A DNA stretch of 64,000 bases from Desulfocucumis sp964643075 (lineage in GTDB: Bacteria > Bacillota > Desulfotomaculia > Desulfotomaculales > Desulfocucumaceae), in NCBI GenBank assembly GCA_964643075.1, contig CAZXQO010000002.1, positions 124,001 through 188,000 on the forward strand, given 5' to 3'. Shown piece by piece: positions 52,184 through 61,919 of the stretch (positions are counted from its first letter, which is position 1; each line of letters opens with the position of its first letter). The notes under the pieces are model-generated. The model was not told where the DNA came from and did no database searches. It saw only the letters and a list, made by a program, of their open reading frames with translations. The position numbers and the translations under genes were made by a program.

Positions 52184-53815
52184 TTAATAACTATTTTTTC
52201 TGGCTTCTTCTATAATATAATCCGCAGTTCTTGCCGCTATGGTCATGACCGTTTCTGTGGGATTACATCCCCCGGCGGTCACGAAGACGCTGGCACTGCA
52301 TATATAAAGGTTGGGAATGTCATGACTGCGACAAAACCCGTTTACCACCGAGGTTGACGGGTCATTGCCCATTCGGCAGGTACCCATCAGATGACCGGTG
52401 TCAGGAACAACAAAAGCAGGCTCACCGCCCATTGCTTCCAGTATTTCTTGCGCTTTTCCAACACCGTGCGCTATTACTTTGTTGTCGTTCTCGCCGTAAC
52501 TAAAGGTTACCAGTGGACGGGGCATCCCGTATTCGTCCTTTTCATCACTCAACGTTACAGTATTATTTAAATTGGGCAGCACCTCTCCCACCAGAGTAAC
52601 CTGCGCATAAAAATTGAAATCCCGCATTATGTCATAAAGTTTTTCTCCCCAGATGCCCACTTTGGCAGCCAGTCCTTTAGCCAGGCCCAGAGGTCTGGAG
52701 CCGTGAGCGTTTAACGTATAGCCCCTGACGAACCCCCTGGATAAATCGGTTTCATAAAATTCCTGGGTCGCCGCAAGCACAGGGGTTCCCTTGTATATGC
52801 GCACCTCATCGTGAAACTTGCAGTAAACGTCATATCCACTGTGGGTCATCAGAGCCTTGCCTACCATGCCGCTGCTGTTGGCCAGCCCGCTGGGAAACAG
52901 GGGACAGGCCGAATGCATCAAAAGCCTTGGAGTTTCGATACAGTAACCCGCCAGGATGATGATTTTGGCCTTTTGGAAATATTCCTTACCATCATGCACA
53001 AAGGTAGCGCCGGTTACTTTTCCAGCCTTATCCACATGAACCTGTGTCACCATACAATCACTGAGCACTTCGGCGCCTTGCCCGATAGCCTTGGGGATAT
53101 GGTGAATCAATGTGCTGAATTTGGCGTTGGGCTTGCAGCCCTGGTTGCAAAATCCTCTGTTAATGCAAGGTGGCCGCCCGTCAAAAGGGGCTGAATTAAT
53201 GGCCAGCGGAGCCACCACGCTCCTGATACCGAGTTTCTCACAGCCTTTACGGAAGATCTCGGCGTTGGCACTGATGGGTTCCCTTTCCGGATACGGATAC
53301 GGTCCCTGAAATGGGCCCCAGGGAAAATGTTTAGGGCCTGATACTGCTATATCCCTCTCTATTTTTTCATAATAGGGTTCCAGATCCTGATAAGTAATCG
53401 GCCAGTCATCCGCCACTCCGTCCAGGGTTTTAACTTTAAAGTCACTTTCGTGAAAACGGTAAAACACACCGGTAAAATGTACAGTGCCGCCGCCTACACC
53501 CCGGCCGGAATTGTTGTGTCCCATGACCAGGGGGTCGTTGCCTGCCACCAGCCGGGTATCATTCCAGGCCAGGCTCTGCATTGACAACTCATCACTGGCG
53601 AAGTCGGTTTGAGGATTCCAAAAAGGTCCCGCCTCAATAGCAACCACTTTAAGACCGGCCCGGCTCAACCCGTAAGCCAGTACTCCACCGGCCGCCCCCG
53701 CGCCTACTATACAAATATCCGCCTCGTCACCGTATTTTCTTTTATCCAGGTGATCATAACGATGGCCATCGTAGTGGTCACAGTTATGTTTCACAAAATC
53801 ATGACTCTTTGGCAT
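52184..53815 (-). CDS. GMC-family oxidoreductase (gluconate/sorbose dehydrogenase-like large subunit)
   Basis: This 543-residue FAD enzyme oxidises a sugar or polyol. It has the FAD-binding ADICIVGAGAAGGVLAYGLS (near the N-terminus), the GHNNSGRGVGGGTVHFTGVF block, and the C-terminal GTCRMGNDPSTSVVNGFCRSH and GCNPTETVMTIAARTADYI. The start ATG 53815 has GGGAGGCG upstream and overlaps the small-subunit gene. Pairing with a subunit-3-like gene marks it as the membrane-linked gluconate-2-dehydrogenase type rather than a soluble oxidase. The substrate is unknown. Confidence 0.9.
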   Translation of the reverse strand: MPKSHDFVKHNCDHYDGHRYDHLDKRKYGDEADICIVGAGAAGGVLAYGLSRAGLKVVAIEAGPFWNPQTDFASDELSMQSLAWNDTRLVAGNDPLVMGHNNSGRGVGGGTVHFTGVFYRFHESDFKVKTLDGVADDWPITYQDLEPYYEKIERDIAVSGPKHFPWGPFQGPYPYPEREPISANAEIFRKGCEKLGIRSVVAPLAINSAPFDGRPPCINRGFCNQGCKPNAKFSTLIHHIPKAIGQGAEVLSDCMVTQVHVDKAGKVTGATFVHDGKEYFQKAKIIILAGYCIETPRLLMHSACPLFPSGLANSSGMVGKALMTHSGYDVYCKFHDEVRIYKGTPVLAATQEFYETDLSRGFVRGYTLNAHGSRPLGLAKGLAAKVGIWGEKLYDIMRDFNFYAQVTLVGEVLPNLNNTVTLSDEKDEYGMPRPLVTFSYGENDNKVIAHGVGKAQEILEAMGGEPAFVVPDTGHLMGTCRMGNDPSTSVVNGFCRSHDIPNLYICSASVFVTAGGCNPTETVMTIAARTADYIIEEARKNSY

Positions 53816-54407
53816 CGCGCTTCGCCTCCCAGGGATCAGTAAGTCCCATTTCCACGCGCACATATCCGCGGGGGTACGCGGGACCGCCGTATCCTATTTC
53901 CGACCAGACAGTCGGGTATGAATAGTAGGCGTTTACTATTTCAGTGGCCAGCTTTTTAAAAAACTCTTTTTGGGGTATACCCTGCCAATCTTCCGACGTC
54001 ATGGCCTTTCCCCGGGCAAGATCATCCAGAATAGAGAACTGCTGTAGAACATCAATTTTAAGAAAGGAGGCTCCATATTGTTCTTTTGCCAGATTATCGG
54101 TAGCTTTTAATCCCCGGCGCACAAGAATTTTTTGCTCCGGTGTACCCACCTTGCGCTGATCTTCTCCCATGGGGGAAGAAAGTGTATTATCCAGGTGGTG
54201 GACAACGTAATCCAGTATTTCCTTGCGCTGGTCATACACAATATGCCTGGCTATGGCATAAATCATTTCTGCTTCGTGCTCGTTCAGAAATTGATTTTCA
54301 GGGAACGGACCCAGGCGCTTTAATACTATCTCCTGGGTATGTTCATCCCATTGATCTTTTTCATTTAGCACATCATAGGACAGATACCTTGTCCTGTTTT
54401 CCTGCAT
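53799..54407 (-). CDS. Gluconate 2-dehydrogenase subunit 3-like protein
   Basis: A 202-residue small subunit (MQENRTRYLSYDVL; LNEHEAEMIYAIARHIVYDQ) that partners the GMC flavoprotein. The family normally has a twin-arginine signal that carries the folded pair across the membrane. None is seen here, so the complex may stay inside. The start ATG 54407 lies behind GGAGGTAAC. It overlaps the GMC gene by 17 bases. Confidence 0.8.
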   Translation of the reverse strand: MQENRTRYLSYDVLNEKDQWDEHTQEIVLKRLGPFPENQFLNEHEAEMIYAIARHIVYDQRKEILDYVVHHLDNTLSSPMGEDQRKVGTPEQKILVRRGLKATDNLAKEQYGASFLKIDVLQQFSILDDLARGKAMTSEDWQGIPQKEFFKKLATEIVNAYYSYPTVWSEIGYGGPAYPRGYVRVEMGLTDPWEAKRDAKES

Positions 54408-54411
54408 TCTG

Positions 54412-54804
54412 TTACCTCCAGTACAGGGCAATCAAACCCAGTATACTCATGGCTGCAACCATCATGGGCAGAGTAAGCGGCGGACCGGTTAGAAAATTTT
54501 GCGATTGCTCGTAGCCACCAACACGCTGACCAATGCCGTTTACATGCAGGGCAGAACCGGTTATCCCTAAAACCACTCCTGCGTAAAATAAAACCAATAG
54601 CACGCTACGCAATGCCGGCGCGTTATAAAAAACTAAAAGTATGGATAAAAGCCCAAGCACAGGCCCTCCCACCACCGGGCCATACATGGCCCGGTGCCTG
54701 AAATTCTGGCGGTAGTGAAAAAGGGTTACTTGCAGAGAAATCATCAGCAAAGCAATCCCGGTAAACAATAAAATAACCCGGGTTATCGGCCAACCGTCCC
54801 ACAT
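54412..54804 (-). CDS. Small membrane protein of the GMC operon
   Basis: A 130-residue protein with four predicted helices (ITRVILLFTGIALLMISLQV; VLGLLSILLVFYNA; LLVLFYAGVVLGITGSAL; MMVAAMSILGLIALYW). It sits directly before the dehydrogenase subunits and may anchor the complex or pass electrons, although no haem-binding cysteines are seen. ATG 54804 is behind CAGGAGG. Family unknown. Confidence 0.65.
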   Translation of the reverse strand: MWDGWPITRVILLFTGIALLMISLQVTLFHYRQNFRHRAMYGPVVGGPVLGLLSILLVFYNAPALRSVLLVLFYAGVVLGITGSALHVNGIGQRVGGYEQSQNFLTGPPLTLPMMVAAMSILGLIALYWR

Positions 54805-54961
54805 ATACAAACCTCCTGACACTCCAAAATATATTTAATTTAGTAATTACCGGCATTGATAAATAATATCCAATAAATTAATTCTTTCTAATTTTTATGA
54901 AATTAAAGATATTAATTGGGGCACCATACAATAACATTATTTCATTACAGGAGGACTGAGC

Positions 54962-56551
54962 TTGGGACAAACTGTTGCACAGCTTCTATTAAAGCTATTG
55001 GCGCAATGGGGCGTTAAAAACATTTACGGAGTTTCCGGGGATGCCATTTTACCCTTTATGGATGCCCTGGGAAAACAGGAAGAGATAAAATTTATCAGCA
55101 CGGCCAGTGAGCAAGGCGCTTCTTTCATGGCCGGCGGGGAGGCCAGGATGACGGGCAGGCCGGGAGTTTGCTTGGCTACAGAGGGGCCAGGGGCGATTAA
55201 TCTGTTAAACGGCGTGGCCGATGCTTATCGTGACGGCATACCCATGCTGATTATCACGGGGCAGGTTGTAACATCCAAACTGTCCACCAACACAAAACAA
55301 TATTTCGAGCAGCAGCAGTTATTTGCTCCGGTGACAGGCCTGACCACACTCCTTACCAGGCCGGAATCAGTAGCGGCGACCCTAAAAATAGCTTTTGAAA
55401 AAGCTGCGGGAGACAATGTGCCCTGCCATATTTCAGTACCTAAAGACATCTTTTTAAGTCCGGCCAAAGATTATGATATTCCCGAGTTGGGTTACCCTTG
55501 TCCACCCGGTATTTCCGGAAACATTGAAGAAGCAATAAAAACCATAGGTTATTGTTATAAACCCATTATTATCACAGGCAAAGCTGCCATTGCTTATAAG
55601 GATACGGTTTTCCAGTTGGCCTGTAGAATTGGAGCGGGAATTATCCCGGCCCAGGGTGCCAGGGGAATTTTCCCTGACACGGAAGATATCCATTTAGGCG
55701 GGCTGGGCGAGGCGCATATCCCGCCTCTTTTACAACAGTCTGACTGTGTTCTGTTGATCGGGGACAGCCCCTACGAACACAAGTTTATACCGGCTCATGT
55801 CAAAATTATCCATATAGATACCCGCCCCCAAAATATAATAGCCTACCGTTTGAGACCGTTTGCGCTAACGGGAGATATGGCTCTAATCTTAATGGAGTTG
55901 CTTGAAGGTTTATCAAAGAAAACACCTGATTCTAACTGGCAAAATGAAATAAAAAAGCACCATGATAACCGGCTGGAAATGATCCGGAGTGAGGCTAACT
56001 TGTCGGGAAAGCCCATTCCCCCACAAAGAGTGGTATCACTATTAAATGATATCCTGCCGGAAGACGCTGTGATCGCTATCGATTCGGGTGAGTTCATGCA
56101 CTGGTTTGACCGGGGTTTCATAGCCAAAAGTCAGAACGTAATTATTTCTGATTACTGGCGGTGCATGGGAAGCGGATTGCCCATTGGATTAGGCGCCAAG
56201 GTTGCAACTTCTGAGAAAAAAATCATAGTATTAACCGGCGACGGCAGTTTTATCATGACTATGCAGGAAATAATAACTGCTGTCCGTTATTCTTTACCGA
56301 TAGTTGTAATCATCTTTAACAACGGCAATTATTTATTGGAAAAGCACAGGATGCAAAAGAACGGCATGATTCCGTTTGGGGTTGATGTTAGAACGCCTGA
56401 TTTTGCTTTGATCGCCAAAGCCTGCGGGGCAGAAGGAATTAGGTTGGAAGAACCGGATATGCTAAAGGACGCGCTTGGAAAGGCTATAGCGCTTGACCGC
56501 CCGGCGGTGATAGATATTATTGTGAGGGATGAACAGCCCAGATTTATTTGA
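54962..56551 (+). CDS. Thiamine-diphosphate enzyme (acetolactate synthase/pyruvate oxidase-like)
   Basis: A 529-residue ThDP enzyme with the three-domain plan: Pyr domain with the catalytic glutamate in STASEQGASFMAGGEARM (about residue 50), central domain, PP domain with GDGSFIMTMQEI and NNGNYLLEKHRMQ for Mg-ThDP. It is somewhat shorter than IlvB (~560-570) and has no regulatory subunit beside it. It could be a decarboxylase or a cyclic-polyol hydrolase relative. TTG start behind CAGGAGGAC. Divergent from the GMC operon, so a joint sugar or polyol pathway is possible. Confidence 0.82.
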   Translation: MGQTVAQLLLKLLAQWGVKNIYGVSGDAILPFMDALGKQEEIKFISTASEQGASFMAGGEARMTGRPGVCLATEGPGAINLLNGVADAYRDGIPMLIITGQVVTSKLSTNTKQYFEQQQLFAPVTGLTTLLTRPESVAATLKIAFEKAAGDNVPCHISVPKDIFLSPAKDYDIPELGYPCPPGISGNIEEAIKTIGYCYKPIIITGKAAIAYKDTVFQLACRIGAGIIPAQGARGIFPDTEDIHLGGLGEAHIPPLLQQSDCVLLIGDSPYEHKFIPAHVKIIHIDTRPQNIIAYRLRPFALTGDMALILMELLEGLSKKTPDSNWQNEIKKHHDNRLEMIRSEANLSGKPIPPQRVVSLLNDILPEDAVIAIDSGEFMHWFDRGFIAKSQNVIISDYWRCMGSGLPIGLGAKVATSEKKIIVLTGDGSFIMTMQEIITAVRYSLPIVVIIFNNGNYLLEKHRMQKNGMIPFGVDVRTPDFALIAKACGAEGIRLEEPDMLKDALGKAIALDRPAVIDIIVRDEQPRFI

Positions 56552-56690
56552 TTATCACACACGGATTGTTAACAGTCCCTTTTGGTTCCCAGGCATGACT
56601 TAAAGCCCGAGAAGATATCATTCCGAACAAACCCGGAATGGATAAAAAGATTTGAATGTTTAATGAAATTTAACTCATCCGCCGGGAAGT

Positions 56691-56738
56691 CCCCGCCCTG
56701 AACTTGCCTTGCTCACGAAGTGAGAGCGAAGGGCGGGG
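56691..56738. repeat. CCCCGCCCT dyad, possible IS200/IS605-type end
   Basis: CCCCGCCCT (56691-56699) and AGGGCGGGG (56730-56738) enclose GCTCAC GAA GTGAG. Nested stems of this kind mark ends of IS200/IS605 elements. No transposase lies within reach. The 56552-56794 gap otherwise holds only a short CCGGAATG-type stem. Confidence 0.4.
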
Positions 56739-56794
56739 TGGTTCACAAAGCGTTATGCCACTAACCCCATATAAAAGATAATAAGTCAGGTGCC

Positions 56795-58597
56795 TTACAC
56801 CAGCGCTTCCATCTGGTCCAGGAGTTGACCGAACAGGCTTAGAGCTTCCTGCACGGGCAACGGTGTAGCCATGTCCACTCCTGCCCCCTTCAATAAATTC
56901 AGCGGATAGTCAGATCCTCCTTTGGACAGGAAGGACAGGTAACGGGATACCGCCGGCTCTCCCTCTTTCATAATCCGGGAGGCCAGGGCCGTGGCCGCTG
57001 AAAACCCTGTGGAGTATTTGTAGACATAGAAAGCAGTGTAAAAATGAGGTATGCGGGCCCACTCCAGATCTATGTCTTCGTCCACCACCATCTCCGGACC
57101 GTAATAATCAACGTTTAACTGCCGGTATATTTTCCCCAGGAGTTCCGGGGTCAGCGCCTCCCCTTCCTCAACCTTCTGGTGGGTAACTTTTTCAAATTCC
57201 GCAAACATGGTCTGCCGGTAAATGGTACCCCGGAACTGTTCCAGATAGTGGTTTAGCAAAAACATCTTTCTATCCCGGTCGGTTACCTTATTCAGAAAAT
57301 AATTCATCAGCAGCGACTCGTTTACCGTGGAGGCAACCTCGGCGGTAAAAATAGTGTAATGAGAATACACATAGGGCTGTGCCCGGTATGAATTATAGGA
57401 GTGCATGGCATGCCCCATCTCGTGGGCCAGGGTAAAAACGTTATTTAAATTGTCCTGATAGTTCATTAAAATATATGGATGTACGCCGTAGGGTCCCCAG
57501 GAATACGCGCCGCTGGTCTTGCCCCTGTTTTCATACACATCCACCCAGCCGGAACCAAGGCCGGAGGTCATGGTTTCTGCATACTCCTTGCCCAGAGGAG
57601 ACAGCCCCTCCTGGACCATGCGCACCGCCTCGTCATAGGGTATACCCCACTTTACCTCCCCAACCATGGGCACGTAAAGGTCATACATATGAATCTCGTC
57701 CAACTGCAGCATTTTCTTGCGCAGACTTACGTAGCGGTGCAAGGCACCCAGGTTGCTGCGCACCGTCTGAATCAGGTTGTCATAAACCTCCACCGGTATA
57801 TTGTCTGCAAAGAGAGACGCCTGCAGGGCAGACCCGTATTTACGCACGCCGCTGTAAAAAACGTCCTTTTTTACACTGGAGCTATAGGTGGTGGCGATGG
57901 TGTTTTTCAACTTGCGGTAAGAACTGTACATAGAGTTGAAGGCGTCTTTACGTACCCGGCGGTTTTTACTTTCCATCAACTGGGTGTAACGGCCGTGGGT
58001 GACTTCCACTTCGTTTCCCTGGTCATCCAGAATCGAAGGAAAGGTCATATCCGCATTATTTAGCATCCTGAAAACATTGGCCGGAGACTGCATCACCTCG
58101 CCCGACCGGGCTATGATTTGCTCCTCGGCGGCAGTGAGCACATGGGGTTTTTGCCGCAACAGTTCCTCCAAGGCAAACGAATACAGCGCCAGACCCGGCT
58201 CCTCCTCCCGAAAACGCTCCAGGGTCTCCCCGGGTATGGCCAGTATTTCCGGCACCGTAAAGGAAAGGGCCGTCTCCACCCTGGTGCTTAAACTGTCCGC
58301 CCGGTCCGTCAGCGCCTGATAGACGGGGTTGGCGTTATCCTCATCCCGCCGCATCCGGGCGTAGGTGTATACTTTTTCGTTAATTTCCTGGATCCGGTCC
58401 TCCAGCTTAAGGGCATCAAGTAAATTTTGGGCGGACTCACCCAGTTTACCCCGGTACGCCTCAATCTCACCGGTCATCTTCTGCAAATCAGCAAAATCCC
58501 GTTCCCATGCCTCATCTCCGGGATATATATCTTCCAGCCGCCATTTGTACTGGCCGGGGATTTCCTGCCGGGAGGGCAGGCTGCCACTTTTCCGCAT
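56795..58597 (-). CDS. pepF: Oligoendopeptidase F
   Basis: A 600-residue M3 metallopeptidase that cuts short peptides in the cytosol. Zinc motif HEMGH in FTLAHEMGHAMHS (about residue 385), the substrate-binding GAYSWGPYGVHPYILMNY just before it, and AEVASTVNESLL with the third zinc ligand Glu. I use ATG 58597 (MRKSGSLPSRQEIP) behind AGGAGG. A longer upstream frame lacks a site and exceeds the family length. Confidence 0.95.
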   Translation of the reverse strand: MRKSGSLPSRQEIPGQYKWRLEDIYPGDEAWERDFADLQKMTGEIEAYRGKLGESAQNLLDALKLEDRIQEINEKVYTYARMRRDEDNANPVYQALTDRADSLSTRVETALSFTVPEILAIPGETLERFREEEPGLALYSFALEELLRQKPHVLTAAEEQIIARSGEVMQSPANVFRMLNNADMTFPSILDDQGNEVEVTHGRYTQLMESKNRRVRKDAFNSMYSSYRKLKNTIATTYSSSVKKDVFYSGVRKYGSALQASLFADNIPVEVYDNLIQTVRSNLGALHRYVSLRKKMLQLDEIHMYDLYVPMVGEVKWGIPYDEAVRMVQEGLSPLGKEYAETMTSGLGSGWVDVYENRGKTSGAYSWGPYGVHPYILMNYQDNLNNVFTLAHEMGHAMHSYNSYRAQPYVYSHYTIFTAEVASTVNESLLMNYFLNKVTDRDRKMFLLNHYLEQFRGTIYRQTMFAEFEKVTHQKVEEGEALTPELLGKIYRQLNVDYYGPEMVVDEDIDLEWARIPHFYTAFYVYKYSTGFSAATALASRIMKEGEPAVSRYLSFLSKGGSDYPLNLLKGAGVDMATPLPVQEALSLFGQLLDQMEALV

Positions 58598-58782
58598 ATT
58601 AAAATCCTCCTCATTATTTCGGTTCTCTTTACTCACCAAGTCCATACACAACATTGGCCCGTTCTTATATAAATAGTATATTTCCCTATATTGTTGCCTG
58701 AACACCAGATTAATAGGATACTGTCACCTGTTGTTCTTCCATATGTTTCCCTTTATTCCCTTCTTTATGAATACAACCGGTT

Positions 58783-58816
58783 AAAAAATAAAACTGAAGC
58801 GCCACCGGCCTTCAGT
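58783..58816 (-). terminator. Terminator after the restriction-like gene
   Basis: On the minus strand CTGAAGGCC and GGCGCTTCAG (one bulge) are followed by TTTTATTTTTT. Confidence 0.75.
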
Positions 58817-58895
58817 CTTGATAATTAAATGTTTTCCTGTATCATTTTAATAAGAGCTGACCATCTTTCCAAACATTATCGTAAATCAACCTGCC

Positions 58896-59085
58896 TTATT
58901 TCGATTTAAATTCTCGCAACCTCGTAAATTCTACAAGAGAGTCAAGTGTTTTTAATGTAAACACCTTTCCCCGTGTGGCAAGCATTAGTTTTTTCATGTC
59001 CTCTCGACGGACACCGAACCCGCATCCGCCAATACAAGCGATAACTTCAAATTTGGGTAAGTTCTCGGAACTTCCTATCAAACTT
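58896..59085 (-). pseudogene. C-terminal piece of the restriction-like protein, other frame
   Basis: About 62 residues (LPKFEVIACIGGCGFGVRR, then a tail ending REFKSK) continue the downstream end of 59047-59610 in another frame. The junction lies at about 59050-59085. The family is unknown. The gene looks split by a one-base shift. Confidence 0.5.
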
Positions 59086-59610
59086 ATTGAAGCAAGGTGT
59101 TGTACCGGTGCTTGTATCTGCCTTATCTAAACGATGAATTTTGTCCTGTCCAACCTCTGGAACAGGTAAATTAAGCAACTGGCAAGCTGTATCCACCAGG
59201 GCTACCACACGTTCTTTTGCAACACGGCCACTGTTTAATGCCGTCAAAGGTGACTTGCGAATGTTACGATCTAAATTACGAACAAACCCCTGAGACACTT
59301 CAACACCTGTCCGCTGTGTTGTTACGTAAGCCCACTCCGGTGGAGTGAATCCAAGCATTGTCCGTAGGATGATAATTATCATTGGGTTCTGGAAAGCCGC
59401 CTTCGTTACATGCCCGGCATCTATGTTTTGAAACCCATTTGTTGCTTGTTTTAGGGATTCATACCCTCTCTCAAACATAGGATAATTAACAAACCCATCC
59501 CCCTTGGGCAAAACGAGGAACTCTGATTCAAGGCAGGAGAAGACAGCGGAGATATACACGTCTGGATTAGCTTCGAGTTCTGTAAAAGACATTTCAAAAG
59601 GAAATTTCAT
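59047..59610 (-). CDS. Putative restriction endonuclease partner of the methyltransferase
   Basis: About 187 residues from ATG 59610 (MKFPFEMSFTELEANPDVY) behind GGAGGAG, overlapping the methyltransferase stop by 17 bases. No catalytic motif is certain. The stretch FTPPEWAYVTTQRTGVEVSQ followed by GFVRNLDRNIRKSPL looks like a conserved core. The tight coupling to a DNA methyltransferase suggests a restriction enzyme (XamI-like is a guess). The frame ends at 59047 while related sequence seems to continue at 58896-59085. Confidence 0.5.
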   Translation of the reverse strand: MKFPFEMSFTELEANPDVYISAVFSCLESEFLVLPKGDGFVNYPMFERGYESLKQATNGFQNIDAGHVTKAAFQNPMIIIILRTMLGFTPPEWAYVTTQRTGVEVSQGFVRNLDRNIRKSPLTALNSGRVAKERVVALVDTACQLLNLPVPEVGQDKIHRLDKADTSTGTTPCFNKFDRKFRELTQI

Positions 59611-60931
59611 CTTCTTCTCCTCCATAATGTTCTTGCTCTTCACGAGCCAAAGATGTTTGATAGGGGAAAGCACTTAACAAATCATCCGTAAGATGCCTCA
59701 CAATACCGGACCAACCACCACTTCCCACATTTGAGCCCCTATACCCATTCGGGATACCTAGAAGATTTGACTCACACTGCACAAGGCCTACCGGAAAACC
59801 ATGTACAGAAAATATGTCTAACGATTTCAAGGCCATTGTATCGTAACGGCAAAGCATGTTCTGGTAGCGGAGCAGGTCGGATAAATTCGTTGCCAGCGCA
59901 TTTCGAATTTTATCATCGGAATGACTGGAAATAAACCGGCAGCTTAACTCCAATCCCAATAATTGACGATCATTAAACATTTCGCGGTAGCGCCGGTATC
60001 CCCATCGATGAAGACGATCAGTTTCATCACCGGGCGGTATCTCATCGTCAGGTACAAAGCCAGGAAATAACCGAGCCCAGGTCTCGGAAGCTTTCTCGTA
60101 CTTGTCTAAATCCTCCCGGTCAGGTTTTTTGAAGAATCTACCTTGATGGTTTGGCTTACAGGTTGGGCAGTGATACTCTATCGCTACCATGCGGTGTTGA
60201 GGAGCGCCATTCATAGCATTGGGGTAAGTATTAACCTTACCGCAGTAAGGACATGCGCAGCGGTTGCGATTTGCAGGCCCGTTTAGTCTTAAACCTGCGC
60301 CACAATTATGACAGTTCCCCGGATTCTTCCGGTCTTCTACCTCATTCATCTCGCCGCATGCAGAACAAATAATCACGTTTTTCGGATGACGCCGGTTCAA
60401 GGCAAGTAAATACCCAGGGTACATATCGAAAGTCTCCCCGCAGCCATCACATTCAAGAGTTTTAACCCAAATGAAATATTTGACATGGGCATTGGGAGAA
60501 CCGCATTTCATGCATATGGTTTTATATAAGGAACCGACTTCCTTCTCCAAATTGTTTTGTAAAGCAACTGCTGCTTCACGATAAGCTTTTAAATCAAGGT
60601 GTTCAATCTCTTGGCGCACAATCCAATAAGACATTGGATTAATGTCGTAGCCGACGATATCACAGCCAAGGCGATTAGCTTCGATAAGAGGCGTACCGCC
60701 ACCCATAAACGGATCGGCTATTTTAATGTCATTAAGGTCCTGGGCTTTATAAAAATTGTCTCTCAAACTACCTTCGGAAAACTCAGACAGCAAAAGCCCC
60801 CGGAACAAAGTACCGGGGCGCCTGGCAAACCACTTATGTACGGCGATAATTGGACGGTAATTCTGCTGGATCTGCTTTTCATGAAGGGCTAAATCAGAAA
60901 TAAATGGAATATCAAAGTTTTTTTCAATCAT
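59594..60931 (-). CDS. DNA methyltransferase-like protein with zinc ribbons, possibly truncated
   Basis: A 445-residue protein from ATG 60931 behind GGAGGAAATA. The N-terminus has YRPIIAVHKWFARRPGTLFR and SAM motif I ADPFMGGGTPLIEANRLG with VGYDINPMSYW, as in DUF1156-like adenine/cytosine methyltransferases. Four CxxC zinc-ribbon pairs follow (CMKCG, CDGCG, CSACG, CHNCG, CPYCG). I find no DPPY or NPPY catalytic motif, and DUF1156 proteins are usually longer, so the C-terminal catalytic part may be lost. Start of a restriction-modification or defence locus. Confidence 0.65.
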   Translation of the reverse strand: MIEKNFDIPFISDLALHEKQIQQNYRPIIAVHKWFARRPGTLFRGLLLSEFSEGSLRDNFYKAQDLNDIKIADPFMGGGTPLIEANRLGCDIVGYDINPMSYWIVRQEIEHLDLKAYREAAVALQNNLEKEVGSLYKTICMKCGSPNAHVKYFIWVKTLECDGCGETFDMYPGYLLALNRRHPKNVIICSACGEMNEVEDRKNPGNCHNCGAGLRLNGPANRNRCACPYCGKVNTYPNAMNGAPQHRMVAIEYHCPTCKPNHQGRFFKKPDREDLDKYEKASETWARLFPGFVPDDEIPPGDETDRLHRWGYRRYREMFNDRQLLGLELSCRFISSHSDDKIRNALATNLSDLLRYQNMLCRYDTMALKSLDIFSVHGFPVGLVQCESNLLGIPNGYRGSNVGSGGWSGIVRHLTDDLLSAFPYQTSLAREEQEHYGGEEDEISF

Positions 60932-61182
60932 TATTTCCTCCAAAGAATCTACATAACTATGCATAGCTTAAATTATAGGTATCGTAAAAAAAATTGCCTG
61001 TTTTCAACCCACAGTCTATAACCAATTATAGTTTCATATTTTTTCAGAACTATTAATAATATCTCTTGGGGGAAAATAGATACGAGCTAATTCTATATTT
61101 AAAGTTCTCCTAATTATATCACGATAACGATTTGTTACCTATACTATTCCCTTGGAAGCCCTATAAGCCATAACCATATTTT

Positions 61183-61815
61183 TTAAATTAGAATGTTATC
61201 AGGTAAATCATTATAATCAGGTCCATATTTCAAGGTATATATATTATAACTATTTAACCAATCTTTTTCTATGTTTGGATGAATGTTTTCAAGTGTAACT
61301 ACGTAATGGGGGTTAAGGGCCTTTGTAGTAACGTAAACATTTTCCAGAATCATACTTACGTCAGGGTCATTCAACCCACATCCTAAAAATAAGACAGTAT
61401 TAGTTATACATAATGCTGACAAAATTGTATAAAACTCAGGATACAACCTTTTAGCCTCAAAATATTGTCGTTTTGTAAAAATCATCTTTCCAATATTATC
61501 TATAGTACCATGAGCCTTTATTATTAGTCTTTGATTGGACCTTATGGAATCAGACAAATTATCACTGTCGTAATAGGTAATTATAGAATGTCCATCGTCA
61601 AAACAAGATTTATCGTAAATCTTATCAAAATTGGTAGTAATAACAATTTTCGGATCAATGTCTACTATATTTCTGTGTATCTCGTTTAGTTGATAGTTTG
61701 GTTCCTAGTATTCTTTTTGCAGAAATCTTGAATATGTACCATTGTCAATATTATCATAAATACATTGTAGAGCAAGTAAAATTTCTGCAAATTTTTCAAA
61801 AAACCTTCTAAGACT
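61183..61815 (-). pseudogene. SIR2-like protein remnant
   Basis: The minus strand encodes the second half of a SIR2-like domain: KIVITTNFDKIYDK, LIIKAHGTIDNIGKMIFT, TVLFLGCGLNDPDVSMILE. These NAD-binding proteins serve in anti-phage defence (Thoeris, DSR, SIR2-pAgo and others). An in-frame TAG at 61706-61708 (after FLQKEY) breaks it, and the N-terminal NAD-site is missing. An open piece of 124 residues remains at 61183-61557. Confidence 0.75.
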
Positions 61816-61875
61816 TTAAATCTATAGTAATAGCTAAAAAAGTTAAATCTAAAAATGAGCAATCTTTAATAACAC

Positions 61876-61912
61876 AAAACCGGCTCCCGCGTTTGAACGG
61901 GAACCGATTCGT
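61876..61912 (-). terminator. Terminator after the formate dehydrogenase remnant
   Basis: On the minus strand CGGTTCCCG and CGGGAGCCG form a stem (loop TTCAAACG), followed by GTTTTGTG. Confidence 0.6.
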
Positions 61913-61919
61913 TATTTTT

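Noticed and set aside
56691..56738. Intact IS200/IS605 element
   Set aside because: Only one end-like dyad is present and there is no TnpA or TnpB frame nearby.
57479..58063. Plus-strand open frame of ~194 codons
   Set aside because: Antisense to pepF, whose zinc site and length are certain.
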